Source of the DNA: Flavivirga algicola
GTDB lineage: Bacteria > Bacteroidota > Bacteroidia > Flavobacteriales > Flavobacteriaceae
Reading direction: 5' to 3'
NCBI RefSeq assembly: GCF_012910715.1
Contig: NZ_JABBHF010000001.1
Coordinates: 317,170-381,169, forward strand
Length of the DNA: 64,000 nucleotides
The notes under the pieces are model-generated. The model made no database searches. It was not told where the DNA came from and saw only the letters and a list, made by a program, of their open reading frames with translations. Made by a program: the position numbers and the translations under genes. Shown here in pieces: positions 59,790 to 64,000 of the stretch (the stretch's first letter is position 1; each line of letters begins with the position of its first letter).

Positions 59790-62700
59790 CTACTTCTTAT
59801 AATATTTGGCATACCCTCTATACGCAAAAGCTGCTAAAACAGCGACGATGGCACAAGCAATAGCAATAAATTTAACACTCACAATTTGATCACCGCTGGC
59901 ATAGCTATGCAAACCAGCTAAGTAGAAATTAACACCAAAATAGGTCATCAAAATACTTGCAAATGCCACAATAGACATTAAATTATAAAACCAACGTCCA
60001 CGAAGTCCAGGTACCAATCGCATATGAATAACAAAGGCATAAACCATAATACTTATAAGCGCCCATGTTTCTTTGGGGTCCCAACCCCAGTAACGCCCCC
60101 AACTTTCATTGGCCCACATACCGCCTAGAAAGTTCCCAATAGTAAGCATGACCAACCCTACGGTTAAAGCCATTTCATTTATAATAGTAAGCTCCTTAAT
60201 ATTGAGCAACATTTTCTTTTTATTTTCTTTGGTAGTAAAAATCATTAATAATAACGATACGGCACCTAAAATCATTCCCAAAGTAAATGGACCATAACTC
60301 GCCACGATAACAGCTACATGAATCATAAGCCAGTAACTATTTAATACAGGTTGCAGATTTGCAATAGCAGGATCCATCCAGTTCCAATGCGCAATCATTA
60401 AAATCATGGATGTTACAAATGCAGTAGAGGCTATAGTTAAATCACTCTTACGACCAAAAGCCAAACCAAAAAACATAGTGGCCCAAGCCACATATATCAT
60501 CGATTCGTAGGCATCACTCCAGGGGGCGTGTCCAGATACGTACCAGCGTACAATTAATCCAGCCGTATGCAATATAAATAAACCTAAAATGATAAACTTA
60601 AAAACAGTTACAGATACATTAATTGCTTTGTTCTTATCTTTAAAAATTTGAATAATCAGTAGAATAAAAAGCAAACTACCTGCATACATATACCAACTAA
60701 ACAGCTTCTTAAAAATATCGTATTTGTTATACAAAATCTCAGTATGCACCTTATCATCACTAAGCATAACCTCAGCACCGTACTTGTTTTGTGTTTTTTT
60801 AAACGCCCTTAAAAGTTTTGATGCTTCAGAGAAATCATCTGTTTGCTTTGCTTGATTCAGTGTATATAAATAGACACTAAACCCATTTTTTATAAAATTA
60901 CCATAAAGGGAATCTTTTATTTTATTGGGACTATGCCTGTAATCATAAGTAGAAATCCAGGTATTATTTTCATCTTCAGGAACTGGGAATATTTTCAAAG
61001 ACATACCTTCTACACTATTATATAGTAACGAAACACGCTGGTCTGCTTCTTTAAATTCCTTTTGAAACGCATTAGGGATTTGTGCTCCATAAGCTTCTTC
61101 TAAATATGGGGCTAATTTATAGGCACCACGCTCGGTAAAAAAATCTGCTAGTGTGGCATATTTCTCTTCTTTAGAAACATTAATTATTTTTCGAATGGAG
61201 TCTGCTTTCTTCGGTTTTAAATAAATAATAGGTACATTATACCAGAGTGTCGGACTTTCTTGTATAGATAAGAATACTTGGTTGGCATCAAAATCTTCAT
61301 AAGCATCATGTTTACTCAGCTTACGAAGCATCTCTGAGGCATAAGTATTTACAGGCATCATACGACCACTAAGATCTTGAATGACCAGATGTCCAAATTC
61401 ATCTGCATGGTCTTTAGGCGTTATATTTTTTGCTAAAATAGAGTCGATTTGAGCTTTAGTAGGTTTAGAATGATTGTGTCCATCATTAGCAGAATGTTCT
61501 TGAGAAAACATATTCAAACCAAAACATAATAACAAAACAGTAAGCGATTCTGCTTTCTTTGTCTTCACTTTATTTAATTGTCTTTTTAAATCTCCGAAAC
61601 GTGATCCCTTGACAAATAGAATAGCCATCAATCCAAAATAGAGCATAAAATAGCCTATGTAGGTAAGCAAAGTCCCCCAATAGTCATAATTTACAGATAA
61701 AACAGTTCCCTTTTCATCAGGGTCGAAACTTGACTGAAAAAAACGATACCCACGATGGTCTAAAATATTATTCATGAAAATCTTATAATCAAAATCACCT
61801 TCCTCCTTATCCAAAACCGTAACCTGACTAGAAAATGCCGAATATCCTTTATCTGTACCAGGATAACGCTCTGCCTCAAAATCATTTAATTTTATATCAA
61901 AAGGCAGTTCCAATACTTTAGATCCATATTTTAATGCAAATTCTAAGCCGCCAATTTCAATTTGTTTATAGTTTCCGTTAATGCCCCTTCCTCCTAACAG
62001 TCCAACGTGCTTTGTTTCTCCATTGGCCGTAACTTTCAGCACAGCGCCATCGGCATCATTTTTTAAGAGTTTTGATTTCTGAACAACATCAAAAACACCT
62101 TTTACCACAGGTTTGGGAAATACCATTTGCATATTACCAATAATATAACGAGAACGCAAGATTAAAGGTTGTAAACTATCTTTCACTAATCTCCCTTGTG
62201 CTCTTGTAGCCATGGTCATATATTCGCCTTCAAAAGGAGACTGTATGGTAAGCGAATCATTCTTAAAGGTTATATTTATAGCTCCATCTGTGGGCTTATT
62301 TAATGCAAATAAAATGTTATGGATGCTCTGCACTTCTCCTTCTTTCAAAAAATGATTATGCGGCCCGCCTCCACCAGCTTCAACTATTTTTAAATATGCT
62401 TCTCCGCTTTCATCTGGTACAATATCTTCTTCTGCCCCAACTATAAACTTTTCTAATTCAATAGTAACTGGTTGTTTATTATAATCGGTTTCAACTTTAA
62501 AATCGTTATCCAATCGACCAGAGAAATCGACCTTACTTTCTAAATATCGTTGTTGAAGTTGTCCGTTAACCTTATAATCACCTACAATTTGTCCTATGAC
62601 ATAGGTATCTCTAGATAGGAATGTATTTTCTGTAGCACCTTCCCGAATAGCCATCATCCCTTCAAAACTCACATATCTTGTAACAAAAGCTCCTAGCAAA

Positions 62701-62978
62701 ATAAAGATAAAAGATATGTGTAAAATGAAAGTGGCCCATTTTTCTTTTTTATACAATCGGAATCTAAAAATATTACCTGTAAAGTTTATTACAAAAAATA
62801 CCATAATAGCTTCAAACCACCATGCATTATAAATTAAATTTCTGGTATATGGCGTTGGTGAAGTTTCTTGTCCAGCATCTAAAAATGTGCCTGTTGCCAT
62901 AGCTGCAGCAAAAGCAATAAATAAAATAGCAGTAAGACGTGTTGAAAAGAGAATATTGGCGAGTTTATTTTGCATCAT
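59790..62978 (-). CDS. Cytochrome c biogenesis protein, fused ResB-CcsA
   Basis: This 1062-residue protein joins a ResB/Ccs1-like N-terminal part (helices near 10-30, 60-80, 85-110; large periplasmic domain to about 430) and a second periplasmic region to a CcsA-like multi-helix part (from about 750). The haem-handling WWD motif WGRYWGWDPKETWALI and histidines such as VSGHAPWSDAYES are present. System II assembly attaches haem to CxxCH of exported cytochromes such as the one at 45650. The fusion is the standard Bacteroidota form. A MM start leaves ATG 62978 or 62975. Confidence 0.92.
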   Translation of the reverse strand: MMQNKLANILFSTRLTAILFIAFAAAMATGTFLDAGQETSPTPYTRNLIYNAWWFEAIMVFFVINFTGNIFRFRLYKKEKWATFILHISFIFILLGAFVTRYVSFEGMMAIREGATENTFLSRDTYVIGQIVGDYKVNGQLQQRYLESKVDFSGRLDNDFKVETDYNKQPVTIELEKFIVGAEEDIVPDESGEAYLKIVEAGGGGPHNHFLKEGEVQSIHNILFALNKPTDGAINITFKNDSLTIQSPFEGEYMTMATRAQGRLVKDSLQPLILRSRYIIGNMQMVFPKPVVKGVFDVVQKSKLLKNDADGAVLKVTANGETKHVGLLGGRGINGNYKQIEIGGLEFALKYGSKVLELPFDIKLNDFEAERYPGTDKGYSAFSSQVTVLDKEEGDFDYKIFMNNILDHRGYRFFQSSFDPDEKGTVLSVNYDYWGTLLTYIGYFMLYFGLMAILFVKGSRFGDLKRQLNKVKTKKAESLTVLLLCFGLNMFSQEHSANDGHNHSKPTKAQIDSILAKNITPKDHADEFGHLVIQDLSGRMMPVNTYASEMLRKLSKHDAYEDFDANQVFLSIQESPTLWYNVPIIYLKPKKADSIRKIINVSKEEKYATLADFFTERGAYKLAPYLEEAYGAQIPNAFQKEFKEADQRVSLLYNSVEGMSLKIFPVPEDENNTWISTYDYRHSPNKIKDSLYGNFIKNGFSVYLYTLNQAKQTDDFSEASKLLRAFKKTQNKYGAEVMLSDDKVHTEILYNKYDIFKKLFSWYMYAGSLLFILLIIQIFKDKNKAINVSVTVFKFIILGLFILHTAGLIVRWYVSGHAPWSDAYESMIYVAWATMFFGLAFGRKSDLTIASTAFVTSMILMIAHWNWMDPAIANLQPVLNSYWLMIHVAVIVASYGPFTLGMILGAVSLLLMIFTTKENKKKMLLNIKELTIINEMALTVGLVMLTIGNFLGGMWANESWGRYWGWDPKETWALISIMVYAFVIHMRLVPGLRGRWFYNLMSIVAFASILMTYFGVNFYLAGLHSYASGDQIVSVKFIAIACAIVAVLAAFAYRGYAKYYKK

Positions 62979-63151
62979 TTGAACCCGTTTTTAAGGTTGC
63001 GCAAATTTAAGGATTTATGTTTATTATGCCGTGTTAAAGTATTGAAAAAAAGGACATGTGAGTCATATTGAAAAATGAGGTTGTTATTTTAAGGTTTTAT
63101 TTAATTTTAGTATTAAATCTACACACTTTTAAACAGCCAAACAGATACTGC

Positions 63152-63556
63152 CTACTGAGGCTCTCTCGCTTCAAATATTTTTAAATATAAAAATGTGCTC
63201 ATTTTTCTGGCGCGTCTTTTTGCATTTTCAGCATAGTTGCCTTCAAAAAGTTCATCGATAGTTTGAAACCATAAATTTAACCACAAACCAAAGTGAGTTT
63301 CGGTGATACTATTATTATGTTCTGCGTCAACTTTTATATGTGCCTCTAAAGGATTTCCTAAATACTTTTGCTCTAGTTTACGCGTCATGAAAAGGCTTGA
63401 TTCCCAAAAGGCTGTTAAACGTTCTAAATGCGCATCCCAGTCCTTTATGGTCTCATTAAAAAAAGGCCCTAAAACGGGATCTTTTCTTATTTTATTATAA
63501 AATGATGCGACTAATAGAAATACATCATCTCTAGATTTTATATCTTTTTTGTTCAT
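63152..63556 (-). CDS. Truncated haemoglobin (group III)
   Basis: From ATG at 63556 the product has 134 residues, the usual size. It shows LLVASFYNKIRKDPVLGPFF with B10 Tyr20, FWESSLF, and the proximal His88 in THFGLWLNLWFQTIDE. Trunc-Hb group III proteins bind oxygen or nitric oxide and are implicated in NO or redox handling. Upstream in-frame starts only add a nonhomologous stretch. It lies upstream of ccsBA on the same strand, 173 bp apart. Confidence 0.9.
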   Translation of the reverse strand: MNKKDIKSRDDVFLLVASFYNKIRKDPVLGPFFNETIKDWDAHLERLTAFWESSLFMTRKLEQKYLGNPLEAHIKVDAEHNNSITETHFGLWLNLWFQTIDELFEGNYAENAKRRARKMSTFLYLKIFEAREPQ

Positions 63557-63732
63557 AGCATACAAAGTTAAACTAATTATTTCTTGCAAAAGCACGAAAA
63601 ATAGGGGAAGAAAAAACAATAACTGAAATTGAAAACAACAGTAACTATCTGATATTTAAGTTTCACAAAAACGCTTATAATGTGCGATCGAAAATGTTAC
63701 CAAACCACGTTAGGTCAAAAAATCATCATTAG

Positions 63733-63753
63733 TAATTCGTAATTCGTAATTCG
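63733..63753. repeat. Three tandem copies of TAATTCG
   Basis: A 7-bp unit is repeated three times without interruption, followed by TTAG, 17 bp before the DUF2520 start. Such short arrays can change copy number and alter promoter or RBS spacing. It may be a chance slippage product. Confidence 0.5.
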
Positions 63754-63769
63754 TTAGTATTTTAGCAAT

Positions 63770-64000
63770 ATGATTTCATTAGTAATTCTTGGTTCGGGCA
63801 ATGTTGCAACACATTTATTTAAGGCTTTTAATAAAGCTGAAAACGTTAAAATAAATCAGTGGTATAGTAGACGCATAGATGCCATCTCCTCGTATAAAAA
63901 TGATATAGAAATTATTGACGACCTAGCAAAGATTAAAGATGCAGATGCCTATATTTTAGCTGTTAGTGATGATGCCATTTCTGAGCTTTCGTCCCAACTA
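63770..64000 (+). CDS. Rossmann/DUF2520 domain protein, 3' part outside window
   Basis: Seventy-seven codons are visible. The product begins with ISLVILGSGNVATHLFKAF, a Rossmann nucleotide-binding loop with G-x-G-x-x-A, then DADAYILAVSDDAI. This is the N-terminal half of DUF2520/F420-dependent-like reductases, which in Bacteroidota have no settled substrate. It runs off the right edge. It is divergent from the truncated haemoglobin gene. Confidence 0.82.
   Translation, partial: MISLVILGSGNVATHLFKAFNKAENVKINQWYSRRIDAISSYKNDIEIIDDLAKIKDADAYILAVSDDAISELSSQL

Overview
The window looks like a chromosomal segment of a marine-type member of the Flavobacteriaceae (Bacteroidota). The evidence is low GC, gliding genes gldF and gldG, a protein with a type IX secretion (T9SS) C-terminal sorting domain, bacillithiol gene bshB1, a fused ResB-CcsA cytochrome c biogenesis protein, many lipoproteins with short lipoboxes, weak Shine-Dalgarno signals, TAnnTTTG-type promoter boxes and several TTG starts. 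GH16 and GH43 glycoside hydrolases suggest use of algal or plant polysaccharides. No phage, insertion sequence, CRISPR array or conjugative gene was seen.

Layout. 1-9.2 kb: FKBP isomerase (cut by the window edge), a Bcr/CflA-type exporter, a six-repeat T9SS propeller protein, an MsbA-like ABC exporter, a GH43 lipoprotein, an ankyrin protein and a serine beta-lactamase-like hydrolase. 9.3-19.2 kb: an FAH-family enzyme, then an acetate-use neighbourhood (CNBD/CBS/DUF294 protein and DEDDh exonuclease on +; acs, VC_2705-type symporter, DUF4212 subunit and AGCS symporter on -) interrupted by a GH16 agarase-like lipoprotein. 19.5-30.8 kb: single genes, including alpha-carbonic anhydrase, an acyltransferase-like membrane protein, a second beta-lactamase-like hydrolase, ChrA, small DUF proteins, a LOG-family protein, purC, phoH and a three-gene metabolic cluster. 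31-35 kb: gldF, a small membrane gene, gldG and dnaN.

35.8-47 kb is the most unusual part. A sigma-54 enhancer-binding protein with an intact-looking cyclic-nucleotide domain stands upstream of a perfect inverted repeat and a near-consensus -24/-12 promoter. These precede an OsmC-family gene and a pyruvate:ferredoxin oxidoreductase homologue. That homologue keeps its TPP site and both ferredoxin-type clusters but has lost three of the four cysteines that bind the cluster next to TPP. A 1134-residue TPR/histidine kinase/receiver/nucleotide cyclase protein is convergent with it. I infer a possible cyclic-nucleotide to sigma-54 to redox-enzyme circuit.

45.6-64 kb: a universal stress protein with a monohaem cytochrome, tandem M28 peptidases, tRNA-His, bshB1, an SLC13 transporter with pckA, DUF2490, rlmF (no standard start codon, directly behind a VOC gene), DUF1801, a MATE exporter, a HAD phosphatase, a small basic protein, ccsBA, a truncated haemoglobin and the start of a DUF2520 gene. 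The stress-protein and SLC13-pckA units share a Crp/Fnr-like palindrome at identical spacing from the promoter box, suggesting one common regulator.
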